NCBI GenBank assembly: GCA_934539295.1
Contig: CAKTCN010000057.1
Span: 1-10,321, forward strand
DNA length: 10,321 bases
Source: an uncultured Allosphingosinicella sp.
GTDB taxonomy: Bacteria > Pseudomonadota > Alphaproteobacteria > Sphingomonadales > Sphingomonadaceae
Reading direction: 5' to 3'
The position numbers and the translations under genes are program-made. Shown here in pieces: positions 1-7,243 of this stretch (the first letter of the stretch is position 1; each line of letters begins with the position of its first letter). Below the pieces are notes generated by a model. That model searched no databases and was not told the origin of the DNA. It saw only the letters and a list, made by a program, of their open reading frames with translations.

Positions 1-252
1 GGAGAGGGGGTGGTCCTCGGTGCGGACGGCCAGCCGTTTCTCGGCGGGGTCGAGACTGGGGCCGCGGGTGACGGCCCAGCTCTTCATCACGCCATCCAGT
101 TCCAGACGAAAATCCCAGTGGAGGCGGGTGGCGTCGTGCTTCTGGACCATGAAGCGATTTCCCCCGCCCGCCGCGATCTCGCCCGCGGGCTCGGCGGTCT
201 TCGCGAAGTCGCGCTTGGCGTTGTATTTGGCGAGGAGGTCGGACTTTGCCAT
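1..252 (-). CDS. ligD: DNA ligase D, N-terminal 3'-phosphoesterase domain (partial, cut by window edge)
   Basis: The 84 visible codons encode the start of LigD, the multi-domain enzyme of bacterial non-homologous end joining. This domain trims 3'-phosphates and ribonucleotides at broken ends before sealing. The motif [18 protein letters not shown] (residues 38-54 region) followed by [12 protein letters not shown] and RTEDHP is diagnostic. H39, H45, D47, R49 and H81 keep exactly the spacing of the catalytic residues known in Pseudomonas LigD (H42, H48, D50, R52, H84), so the domain should be active. The start is the ATG at 250-252; its Shine-Dalgarno sequence is weak. The ligase and polymerase domains would lie outside the window, so a stand-alone phosphoesterase cannot be excluded. 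The usual partner Ku is not in the window. The gene lies 103 bases downstream of the phosphatase gene, in the same direction. Confidence 0.9.
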   Translation of the reverse strand, partial: MAKSDLLAKYNAKRDFAKTAEPAGEIAAGGGNRFMVQKHDATRLHWDFRLELDGVMKSWAVTRGPSLDPAEKRLAVRTEDHPLS

Positions 253-261
253 TCACACGAT

Positions 262-336
262 CCGTTCGTTTCGAGCGACGTCGAGAAACCTTGACCGCGC
301 TTGTGACTGTTACTCGACTACACTCGAAACGAACGG
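262..336. repeat. Perfect 14-base inverted repeat in front of ligD
   Basis: CCGTTCGTTTCGAG at 262-275 is the exact reverse complement of CTCGAAACGAACGG at 323-336. A second nested pair, GTCGAG (280-285) and CTCGAC (313-318), lies inside it, leaving a loop of 27 bases. The structure fills most of the gap between the phosphatase stop and the ligD start. In the ligD transcript its distal arm ends about ten bases before the start codon. No T-run follows, so it does not look like a standard Rho-independent terminator. It could be a leader hairpin, an operator or a small repeat element; the sequence does not decide. Confidence 0.8.
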
Positions 337-355
337 CCGGAAGGATGATGGATGC

Positions 356-901
356 TCAATAACTATCCTCGTCCGGACCCAGTGCGGGGTCGAGATCGCG
401 CGGACGTATGAAGCGCGTGAGCGTACCCTTGGCCTCCGCTACATCGCCCCATGCACTTACGTCCAGGCTGATCTCGGCCAGCGTGCCGGTTGGAAATTTG
501 ATCTCGAGCGCGTCGCGCAGGGCGCCGCTCGTGCCCTCTGTAAGCAGAAGTGCCAGCGCTTCCATGCCCGGGCTATGTCCAATCAGCAGCACACGATCCG
601 CCGCGTCAGCCACTTCGTGCACCACCTCCAACAGGGTGTCCGCGGAAGCGAGATAGATGCGCTGCTCCCATCTGGGCTCCAGCGACGCGCCATAGCTGTC
701 CGCGACTTCGGACAGCGTCTCCATCACCCGCACGGCGGGAGAAGCCACGACAGCGTTGAAGATGAGCCCCTCGCTCCGCATCGCCCTGCCAACTGCGCGA
801 GCGGCGAGGCGCCCGCGGCGGTTCAGAGGGCGGTCGAAATCACGCGCAACGGAATCGTCCCAGCTCGACTTGGCGTGGCGCAGCAGCGTCAGAACCTTCA
901 T
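356..901 (-). CDS. SixA-like histidine phosphatase family protein
   Basis: A 181-residue protein of the histidine phosphatase (phosphoglycerate mutase-like) superfamily, closest in form to SixA. These enzymes remove phosphate through a phospho-histidine intermediate; E. coli SixA acts on a phosphohistidine domain. The RHG-type motif is LLRHAKSSW (R8, H9). The second half of the active site is seen at ASPAVR (R58) and LIGHSPGME (H109), and the family's FPTGTLAEI segment is at 136-144. All core catalytic residues are present and the length is normal. The start ATG overlaps the helicase stop codon in an ATGA, so translation is probably coupled to the helicase. There is no signal peptide, so it should be cytoplasmic. 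The substrate cannot be told from the sequence. Confidence 0.9.
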   Translation of the reverse strand: MKVLTLLRHAKSSWDDSVARDFDRPLNRRGRLAARAVGRAMRSEGLIFNAVVASPAVRVMETLSEVADSYGASLEPRWEQRIYLASADTLLEVVHEVADAADRVLLIGHSPGMEALALLLTEGTSGALRDALEIKFPTGTLAEISLDVSAWGDVAEAKGTLTRFIRPRDLDPALGPDEDSY

Positions 902-3627
902 GCGATTCCCTGGGACAGGATAGGATCGCCCGCCTCATGCCCCAAAGTGGGCGTTTGCGAAAGCCGCGAACGAACCCGCGTCACGGCCTGATCCAGAGGA
1001 AGCCGGTGGATCGGGACGCCGGGCGGGAAGGCATTGAGCAGCCGCGAGGGTGTGGCCGCGGACAGCAGGACGAACATGCCGCGGTCGCCCTGCCGCCGGA
1101 TCAACCGTCCGAAAGCCTGCGCAAGGCGTGCACGTACCACGCGGTCATCATAAGCGGTGCCGCCGCCTGCGGCCCGCCGCGCCGCGTGGAGCACAGTGGG
1201 GCGAGGCCAGGGCACGCCTTCCATCACGACCAGCCGTAGCGAATGGCCGGGCACGTCGACACCGTCGCGTAAGGCATCGGTGCCGATGAGCGAGGCGCGC
1301 GGATCGTCGCGGAAGATGTCGACCAATGTGCCCGTATCCATTGGATCGACATGCTGGGCATGGACGGGCAGGCCGGTACGGGCGAGCCGGTCGGCGATAC
1401 GCGCATGCACGCTCTTCAGCCGCTGGATCGAGGTGAACAGGCCCAGCGTGCCGCCGTCCGCCGCCTCGATCAGGCGGGCATAGGCTCCCGCCAGTTGCGC
1501 GAGGTCGCCGCGCTTGACGTCGGTCACCACCACCACTTCGCTGCTGCCCGCATAATCGAACGGGCTTTCCGCCGCGAAATGAAGCGCCGGCGCATCCAGG
1601 TGAGCGACGCCAGTGCGCGCCTCGGCACTTTCCCACCCTTCGCCGCCGCCACGTAGGGTGGCGGAGGTGACGATCACGCCGTGCGCGGGCTTCAGCACCG
1701 ACTCGGCGAGCGGCCGGGTGGGGTCGAGCCAGCGCCGATGCAGGCCGATGTCGAACTCGCGCCCTTCGATCCGGTCCAGCGCGAGCCAGTCGACGAAGTC
1801 CGGATCCGCAATGCCGCTAATCCGGCCGAGCAACGCGATCCAGCCCGTGAGGGTCTGCGTGCGCCACGACAGACCGGCGATCGCGCCCTCGATGCGCGCT
1901 CGCGCCTGCGCGTCGAGCCAGTCGGGACCGTCCTCCAGCACCGCCTCCAGCCGCTTGCCGAGCGCGATCATCGGGCGATGCAGCCGCTCCAGCGCTTCGG
2001 CAGCCGGGGCCGCGGCATCGACGAGGGCTGGATCAGGCTCGGCCATCTCGGTTTCGAGCCCGTAGCCGGCATCCTGTGACGCTGCGCGGGCATAGACGGT
2101 GCCGCGCACTGCCGCGAGCAGCGCCTCGATCGGTCCAAAGGCCGCGCCTTCGCCGATGCGCTGGAGCCAGCCGTCGCCGGGGAGGAAGCCGGCCGCGTCC
2201 ACCGCCGCCTCCAACGCAGCTTGCCCCGCCTCGTCGTAGGAGGCCACGTCCGACAGGCGGGCGGCGAGTCCGCGCCGACGTCCGCGCGACTTGCCCTCCG
2301 GCCCGATTAGCCAGCGGCGCAGCTCGATCGCCTCCTGACCCGTCAGCGCCGATCCGAAGGTGGAATCGGCCGCGTCGAACAGGTGATGTCCTTCGTCGAA
2401 CACGAAGCGAGTCGGCGGGTTGGCCGTGTCGCGCCCGCGCGCGGCGTTGACCATGACCAGGGCATGGTTGGCGATGACGATGTCCGCCTGGCTGCTGGCG
2501 CGCGCCGACCGTTCGATGAAGCATTTGCGATAATGCGGGCACCCCGCATAGACGCACTCGCCGCGGCGATCGGTAAGCGCGGTCGAACCGGCCCTGCGGA
2601 ACAGGGTCGGCAACCAGCCGGGCAGGTCGCCGCCGACCATGTCGCCATCCTTGCTATAGGCGGCCCAGCGCGCCACCAGCTGCGCCAGGATTGCAGCCCG
2701 TCCGGCAAAGCCGCCCTGAAGCGCATCTTCCAGGTTCAGCAGGCACAGGTAATTCTCGCGCCCCTTCCGAACGACGATCTTGGCCTTGCGCTCCGCCGCG
2801 TCCGGGAACAGCCGCAACCCCTCCCGATCCAGCTGCCGCTGCAGCGCCTTGGTGTAGGTGGATATCCACACTGCGCCGTCTGCCTGCTCGGCCCACAAGG
2901 AAGCGGGCGCAAGATAGCCGAGCGTCTTGCCGATGCCCGTTCCGGCCTCGGCCAGCAGCATATTGGGCCGGCCTTCCGCCTTGCGCGGGCCGAACGGATC
3001 GGCTGCCGTCTCGGCATAGCGGCGCTGTCCCTCCCGCAGCTCGGCATCGGGGCCGAGCAGGTGGCGAAGCCGTTCGGCCGTCTGTTCGGCGCCGATGCGG
3101 ACGGTGCGCGGCTGCGGACGCGGCGGCGCGTCCTCCCATTCGGGCAGGCGCGAGAACAGCCAGCGTTCGTCGCGCTCGGGCCGCCGCAGCCGCTCGGCGA
3201 CTGCCGGAGCCCAGGACCAGCGCAGGCGATAGAGCGACTGCGCCGATGCCCAAGCCCCCTCGCGTTCCGGCCACGCTCCGTCGAGCGTCTCGAGCAGCTT
3301 GGCCGTGGCGTCCAGCAGGAAGGCCGCGGCGGCCGCATCGTCCTTTGGCGGCTCCAGCCCGAGCACGCTCGCGAGGCCATGCGGGGTCGGTACTGCGAAG
3401 CGCGCCGGATAGATGAAGGCAAACAACTCCAGCAGGTCGAGGCCGGACAGTTCGGGATAACCGAGCCTTTGCCCCACCAGCGGCGTGTTGAGCATGATGG
3501 TCGGCGTCTCGGCCGCGCGTGCGATCGCCTCGCCGCGGCCAATGCCCCGTACCTCGCCATCCGGTGACGCGATCCAGATGTCGCCATGGGTTGCGTGAAG
3601 CGCAGGATAAGGCAAAGAAGCCGCCAT
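898..3627 (-). CDS. DinG/XPD-family ATP-dependent DNA helicase
   Basis: A 909-residue superfamily 2 helicase of the DinG/XPD (COG1199) group, which unwinds DNA 5' to 3' in repair and in resolving R-loops or D-loops. Walker A is AEAGTGIGKT (226-235) and the Walker B box is DEGH (411-414). The SAT motif is SATL (655-658), motif V is DALRDGVDVPG (784-794) and motif VI is QAFGRLIR (837-844). Four cysteines between motifs I and II (C295, C358, C363, C369) fit the 4Fe-4S cluster of this family. It is longer than E. coli DinG (about 716 residues) because of some 200 extra N-terminal residues, part of which resembles a degenerate DnaQ-type exonuclease. The reading frame stays open up to 4056, but that extension would run antisense into lysyl-tRNA synthetase. 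The ATG at 3625-3627 is therefore chosen; it has no strong Shine-Dalgarno sequence. The gene is first in a unit with the phosphatase gene. Confidence 0.92.
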   Translation of the reverse strand: MAASLPYPALHATHGDIWIASPDGEVRGIGRGEAIARAAETPTIMLNTPLVGQRLGYPELSGLDLLELFAFIYPARFAVPTPHGLASVLGLEPPKDDAAAAAFLLDATAKLLETLDGAWPEREGAWASAQSLYRLRWSWAPAVAERLRRPERDERWLFSRLPEWEDAPPRPQPRTVRIGAEQTAERLRHLLGPDAELREGQRRYAETAADPFGPRKAEGRPNMLLAEAGTGIGKTLGYLAPASLWAEQADGAVWISTYTKALQRQLDREGLRLFPDAAERKAKIVVRKGRENYLCLLNLEDALQGGFAGRAAILAQLVARWAAYSKDGDMVGGDLPGWLPTLFRRAGSTALTDRRGECVYAGCPHYRKCFIERSARASSQADIVIANHALVMVNAARGRDTANPPTRFVFDEGHHLFDAADSTFGSALTGQEAIELRRWLIGPEGKSRGRRRGLAARLSDVASYDEAGQAALEAAVDAAGFLPGDGWLQRIGEGAAFGPIEALLAAVRGTVYARAASQDAGYGLETEMAEPDPALVDAAAPAAEALERLHRPMIALGKRLEAVLEDGPDWLDAQARARIEGAIAGLSWRTQTLTGWIALLGRISGIADPDFVDWLALDRIEGREFDIGLHRRWLDPTRPLAESVLKPAHGVIVTSATLRGGGEGWESAEARTGVAHLDAPALHFAAESPFDYAGSSEVVVVTDVKRGDLAQLAGAYARLIEAADGGTLGLFTSIQRLKSVHARIADRLARTGLPVHAQHVDPMDTGTLVDIFRDDPRASLIGTDALRDGVDVPGHSLRLVVMEGVPWPRPTVLHAARRAAGGGTAYDDRVVRARLAQAFGRLIRRQGDRGMFVLLSAATPSRLLNAFPPGVPIHRLPLDQAVTRVRSRLSQTPTLGHEAGDPILSQGIA

Positions 3628-3654
3628 CCGTACTAGATGGTCCAGGCGGAACGA

Positions 3655-3659
3655 AAGGG
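3655..3659 (+). promoter_or_regulatory. Ribosome binding site deciding a GTG start for lysyl-tRNA synthetase
   Basis: AAGGG lies 7 bases before the GTG at 3667. The frame also has an ATG at 3637, but that has no Shine-Dalgarno sequence and sits only 9 bases from the divergent helicase start. From memory, homologous proteins begin near the SLNQELKDAALASKAWP segment just after this GTG. Confidence 0.6.
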
Positions 3660-3666
3660 CAACCAA

Positions 3667-5256
3667 GTGTCGTTGAATCAGGAGCTTAAGGACGCTGCTT
3701 TGGCGTCGAAGGCGTGGCCGTATGAAGAGGCCCGCAAGCTGCTGAAACGCTATCCGGGGCTGTCCGACGGGCAGGCGCCCGACAAGGGTGATGTGCTTTT
3801 CGAAACCGGCTACGGGCCTTCGGGTCTGCCGCATATCGGCACGTTCAACGAGGTTCTGCGCACCACCATGGTGCGCAACGCCTTCCACGCGCTGTCCGAC
3901 GTGCCGACGAGGCTGATCGCCTTCAGCGACGACATGGATGGGCTCCGCAAGGTGCCGGACAATGTGCCGAACGGCGACATGCTGCGTGAGCATCTGGGCA
4001 AGCCGCTGACGCGCATCCCCGATCCGTTCGGCACGCACGAAAGCTTCGCGCATCACAATAATGCGATGCTACGGCAATTCCTCGACCGGTTCGGCTTCGA
4101 CTATGAGTTCATGTCGGCGAGCGAGGCTTATGCGAGCGGCCGTTTCGACGAGACGCTGCGCCAGGTGCTGCGCCGCTACCAGGCGATCATGGACGTGATG
4201 CTGCCGACGCTGCGGGCCGAGCGGCAGGCGACCTATTCGCCGGTTCTGCCGATCAGCCGGAAGAGCGGCATCGTGCTGCAGGTGCCGGTCGAGGTCGTGG
4301 ATGCCGAGGCTGGCATCGTCGCGTTCGAGGATGAGGGCGAGCGGATCGAGCAGTCGATCCTGGGCGGCCAGGCCAAGCTGCAGTGGAAGGTCGATTGGGC
4401 GATGCGCTGGGTCGCGCTCGGCGTTGATTACGAGATGGCGGGCAAGGACCTGATCGATTCGGCGACGCAATCGGGGAAGATCGCGCGCGTGCTCGGTGCC
4501 CGCCCACCCGAGGGCTTCAACTACGAGATGTTCCTCGATGAAAAGGGCGAGAAGATCTCAAAGTCGAAGGGCAATGGGCTCAGCCTCGATCAGTGGCTGA
4601 CCTACGGGCCGGAAGAGAGCATCGCCTTCTACGCGTACCGCGAGCCCAAGAAGGCCAAGCAGCTGCACATGGGCGTGATCCCCCGCGCCGTAGACGAATA
4701 TTGGCAGTTCCGGGCGCAATGGCCGGAGCAGGCGCTGGACAAGAAGCTCGGCAATCCGGTGCATCACATCCACAACGGGAATGTGCCGCCGGTCAACATG
4801 CCGGTGACGTTCGGGCTGCTGCTCAACCTCACCGGCGTGCTGGGCGCCGAAGCAACGCCTGAGCGGGTGTGGACCTACCTCGCCAACTATGTCGAGGATG
4901 CGAGCTCGGCCAATTATCCGGACCTCGACAAGCTTGTCGGCCACGCGATTGCCTATACGCGCGACTTCATCGCCCCCACCCTGAAGCGGCGGGCGGCGGA
5001 TGCGCGGGAGTTCGAGGCGTTGCAGGCATTGGATGCCAAGCTGGCGGCGCTGCCCGCGCATGCATCGGCTGAGGAGATCCAGAACGAGGTTTATGAAGTC
5101 GGTAAGGCAGCCGGGTTCGAGAATCTGCGCGACTGGTTCAAAGCGCTGTACGAGACGCTGCTCGGCTCCGAACAGGGACCACGCATGGGCAGCTTCATCG
5201 CGCTCTACGGGATAGAGAATAGCCGGCGCCTGATCGCCGAGGTGCCGAAGGCCTGA
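3667..5256 (+). CDS. lysS: Lysine--tRNA ligase, class I (archaeal type)
   Basis: A class I lysyl-tRNA synthetase (529 residues from GTG; also called LysK), which charges tRNA-Lys with lysine in the cytoplasm using ATP. It is the Rossmann-fold, archaeal-type enzyme, not the class II enzyme of E. coli. Diagnostic segments are ETGYGPSGLPHIGTFNEVLR, which holds the HIGH-like HIGT at 56-59, then AFSDDMDGLRKVPDNVP, and the KMSKS-like KISKS at 296-300 followed by KGNG. The middle segment QWKVDWAMRWVALGVDYE and a helical anticodon-binding C-terminus are also present. Class I LysRS is usual in archaea, spirochaetes and many alphaproteobacteria. The GTG start is preferred for its ribosome binding site; an ATG at 3637 would add 10 residues. 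It is divergent from the helicase gene and convergent with the DUF885 gene. Confidence 0.95.
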   Translation: MSLNQELKDAALASKAWPYEEARKLLKRYPGLSDGQAPDKGDVLFETGYGPSGLPHIGTFNEVLRTTMVRNAFHALSDVPTRLIAFSDDMDGLRKVPDNVPNGDMLREHLGKPLTRIPDPFGTHESFAHHNNAMLRQFLDRFGFDYEFMSASEAYASGRFDETLRQVLRRYQAIMDVMLPTLRAERQATYSPVLPISRKSGIVLQVPVEVVDAEAGIVAFEDEGERIEQSILGGQAKLQWKVDWAMRWVALGVDYEMAGKDLIDSATQSGKIARVLGARPPEGFNYEMFLDEKGEKISKSKGNGLSLDQWLTYGPEESIAFYAYREPKKAKQLHMGVIPRAVDEYWQFRAQWPEQALDKKLGNPVHHIHNGNVPPVNMPVTFGLLLNLTGVLGAEATPERVWTYLANYVEDASSANYPDLDKLVGHAIAYTRDFIAPTLKRRAADAREFEALQALDAKLAALPAHASAEEIQNEVYEVGKAAGFENLRDWFKALYETLLGSEQGPRMGSFIALYGIENSRRLIAEVPKA

Positions 5257-5265
5257 CCCACCTCA

Positions 5266-5295
5266 CGTCACCCCGGACCTGATCCGGGGGTGACG
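5266..5295. terminator. Palindrome after lysS, probable terminator or intergenic repeat
   Basis: CGTCACCCC (5266-5274) pairs with GGGGTGACG (5287-5295), and GGA (5275-5277) pairs with TCC (5283-5285) around the loop CCTGA, with one bulged G. It starts 10 bases after the lysS stop. There is no long T-run on the plus side (CTCCTTCT follows), so termination is inferred from position. The CCCCGGACCTGATCCGGGG core resembles palindromes I recall as widespread between genes in alphaproteobacteria. Confidence 0.6.
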
Positions 5296-5322
5296 CTCCT
5301 TCTGCAAGTCGATCAAGAAGAA

Positions 5323-5353
5323 GCGTGATGCCGGACCAAACCGGGCATCACGC
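5323..5353. terminator. Second palindrome in the lysS/DUF885 convergent gap
   Basis: GCGTGATGCC (5323-5332) pairs perfectly with GGCATCACGC (5344-5353). GG (5333-5334) pairs with CC (5341-5342) around ACCAAA, again with a single bulged G. It lies 12 bases beyond the DUF885 stop and shares the CCGGACC core and overall build of the first palindrome. On the minus strand it is followed by a few T's (CTTCTTCTTG), so it may end the DUF885 transcript. Confidence 0.6.
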
Positions 5354-5365
5354 ATGTGGAGGTGA

Positions 5366-7180
5366 TCAAGCGCCCTTCTTCGACGCGATCCAGCGGTCGA
5401 TCTTCTGCTCCAAGATGCCCATCGGCAGCGCGCCGGTCATCAGCACCTGCGCGTGGAAGTCCTTGAGGTCGAAGCGGCTGCCGAGTTCGCGCTCGGCCTT
5501 GGCGCGCAGTTCCAGAATCTTGAGCTGGCCGATTTTGTAGGCAAGCGCCTGGCCCGGGATGGCGATGTAGCGCTCGACCTCTGACGTCGCGTCGGTACGG
5601 CCCATGGCGCTGTTGTCGAGCATATACTTGATGGCCTGGTCGCGCGTCCAACCCTTCGAATGGATGCCCGTATCGACGACCAGACGCATCGCGCGCAGCA
5701 TCTCGTCGTCCAAGCCGCCATAACGCTGGTACGGGTCCGTGCCCATGCCGAGCTCGTCCCACAGCGTTTCGGCATAAAGCGCCCATCCCTCGACAAACGC
5801 AGTGTTGCCGCCGAAGCGCATGAAGCTCGGCAGCGCTTCATTTTCCTGCGCCAGGCTGATCTGGAAGTGATGCCCCGGCGAGCCTTCGTGCAGGTAAAGC
5901 GTCTCCATGCCGGGCGTAGTGCGTGACGGCAGGTCGTAGCTGTTGAAGTAGAAGACGCCGGGCCGCGAACCGTCCGGTGAGCCTTGCATGTAGGAGCCGC
6001 CGGCATCGGTCTTCTCGCGATATTCGGGGACCGGGCGGATTTCGAGCGGGCTCTTGGGCAGGGTGGAGAAGACCTCACCGATACGGGCGTCTACCCGCTT
6101 GCCGATCGCATAATATTGGTCGCGCAGCCATTCCTTGGACTCCGGCTTGAACTTGGGGTCGGTGCGGATGTGTTCGAAGAACTCCGGCAAGGTGCCGGTG
6201 AAGCCGACCGTGGTCTTGATCGTCTCCATTTCCCTGTGAATGCGATCAACTTCGCTGAGCCCGATCTTGTGAACTTCGTCGGCGGTGAGCGGAAGTGTCG
6301 TGTTCGACTCGATCAAATAGGCGTAGAGTTGCGGCCCGCCCTTCATGTGGACGAGGCCGACGCCCTCCCGCGCGGCAGGCAGGTATTCGTCGGCGAGGAA
6401 GGCGCGCAGCCGCTGATAGGAAGGCCTGATATCGTCGCGGATGACGGTTGCAGTGTCCGTCTTCAGCCTTGCCTGGTCAGCCGCGGAGATTTCCGCAGGA
6501 AAGGCATTGAGCGGCGCGTAGAAGGTCGAACCCTCCACGCCTTGCGCCAGTTGCAAGTCGAGCTGGTCGATGACGTTGCGCACCACCAGCTTGGGCTGCA
6601 CCACGCCCGACGCCATACCCTCGCGGAACCGGCCGACCGAGGCGTCGATCAGCTCGGCATAGCGGCGGTGGCGCTTGATATTGTCCTGGTAGTCCTTGAC
6701 CGTCTTGAACGGCGCCGCGCTCTGGCCGGAGGCGAGATCGGGGTAGAAGGTATGGAAGCCCGAGAAATGGTCGATCGGCCGCACCTTGGTGAGCGCGAGC
6801 AGGTCGGGCTGGAGCGACTTGAGACCAAGCTGTGTCTGCCAGCCGAAGATGTCATAGGCGAGCTGGTCGGTCGGGTTCAGCGCAGCGCGGTCGATGGCCC
6901 GTAATGCGGCCAGGTCCCGATCGGCCGCCGCACGCTCGGCTTCGAAATAAGCCTCGCTGACATAGTCCCCGAGCTGGTCCGAATAGCGCATGTCGCCGCG
7001 GAACAGGGCGTTCAGCGGGTTGCGCTTCAGGCTCGCCTCGTCGCTTTCGCGGAACAGCGCCTGGAGCCGTGCACCGGCATCGGTCTGGGAAGCTGCCGGC
7101 GACGTGCCGCCTTGCGCCGAAGCGGAGTCAGGCAGGAGTGCAAGCGCGGAAGCGGCGAGAAGAATGGAGTGAAGGCGCAA
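5366..7180 (-). CDS. DUF885 family secreted protein (putative metallopeptidase-like)
   Basis: About 604 residues of the DUF885 family, whose members are often exported and are treated as putative zinc peptidases. The hallmark LYLHEGSPGHHFQI contains H431, E432, H437 and H438, and is followed by NTAFVEGWALYAETL and LRAMRLVVDTGIHSKGW, as in family members. The N-terminus (RLHSILLAASALALL then a polar stretch ending ASAQ) is a good Sec signal peptide with cleavage after the ASA, so the protein should be periplasmic. No ATG is usable: in-frame starts before the signal peptide are TTG at 7240, 7186 and 7180. The TTG at 7180 is chosen because AAAGG lies 8 bases before it and because the first residues then fit a signal peptide. 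The first internal Met codon would remove the signal. The substrate is unknown; an older label such as prolyl dipeptidase would be a guess. It converges with lysS. Confidence 0.88.
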   Translation of the reverse strand: MRLHSILLAASALALLPDSASAQGGTSPAASQTDAGARLQALFRESDEASLKRNPLNALFRGDMRYSDQLGDYVSEAYFEAERAAADRDLAALRAIDRAALNPTDQLAYDIFGWQTQLGLKSLQPDLLALTKVRPIDHFSGFHTFYPDLASGQSAAPFKTVKDYQDNIKRHRRYAELIDASVGRFREGMASGVVQPKLVVRNVIDQLDLQLAQGVEGSTFYAPLNAFPAEISAADQARLKTDTATVIRDDIRPSYQRLRAFLADEYLPAAREGVGLVHMKGGPQLYAYLIESNTTLPLTADEVHKIGLSEVDRIHREMETIKTTVGFTGTLPEFFEHIRTDPKFKPESKEWLRDQYYAIGKRVDARIGEVFSTLPKSPLEIRPVPEYREKTDAGGSYMQGSPDGSRPGVFYFNSYDLPSRTTPGMETLYLHEGSPGHHFQISLAQENEALPSFMRFGGNTAFVEGWALYAETLWDELGMGTDPYQRYGGLDDEMLRAMRLVVDTGIHSKGWTRDQAIKYMLDNSAMGRTDATSEVERYIAIPGQALAYKIGQLKILELRAKAERELGSRFDLKDFHAQVLMTGALPMGILEQKIDRWIASKKGA

Positions 7181-7213
7181 GAACAAGACCTTTCGACAGA
7201 AGTGTATTGTGGA

Positions 7214-7240
7214 GCTATAACACTTACGGGCAGGCGGCAA
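7214..7240 (-). promoter_or_regulatory. Candidate promoter of the DUF885 gene
   Basis: On the minus strand, TTGCCG (7240-7235) is followed after 15 bases by TATAGC (7219-7214). The latter is preceded by TGT, making an extended -10 element. The spacer is short, but an extended -10 tolerates a weak -35. Transcription would start around 7207, leaving a leader of roughly 27 bases to the TTG at 7180. This agrees with the start choice and would exclude the TTG at 7240. Confidence 0.35.
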
Positions 7241-7243
7241 GCC

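Noticed and set aside
20..991. Long open frame on the plus strand (323 codons)
   Set aside because: It is antisense to ligD and the phosphatase, which have diagnostic motifs. Its composition is typical of a high-GC shadow frame.
2383..3567. Long open frame on the plus strand (394 codons)
   Set aside because: It is antisense to the helicase, whose motifs run through the same bases. No recognisable domain is seen in the translation.
3637..3666. ATG at 3637 as the lysyl-tRNA synthetase start
   Set aside because: It has no Shine-Dalgarno sequence and is 9 bases from the divergent start. The GTG at 3667 has AAGGG at good spacing. The choice remains open to test.
3628..4056. N-terminal extension of the helicase frame by 143 codons
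   Set aside because: It lies antisense within lysyl-tRNA synthetase, and its residues look like a shadow translation. Helicase-like sequence starts only after the ATG at 3627.
5984..6904. Open frame of 306 codons on the plus strand
   Set aside because: It is antisense to the DUF885 gene and has no family resemblance.
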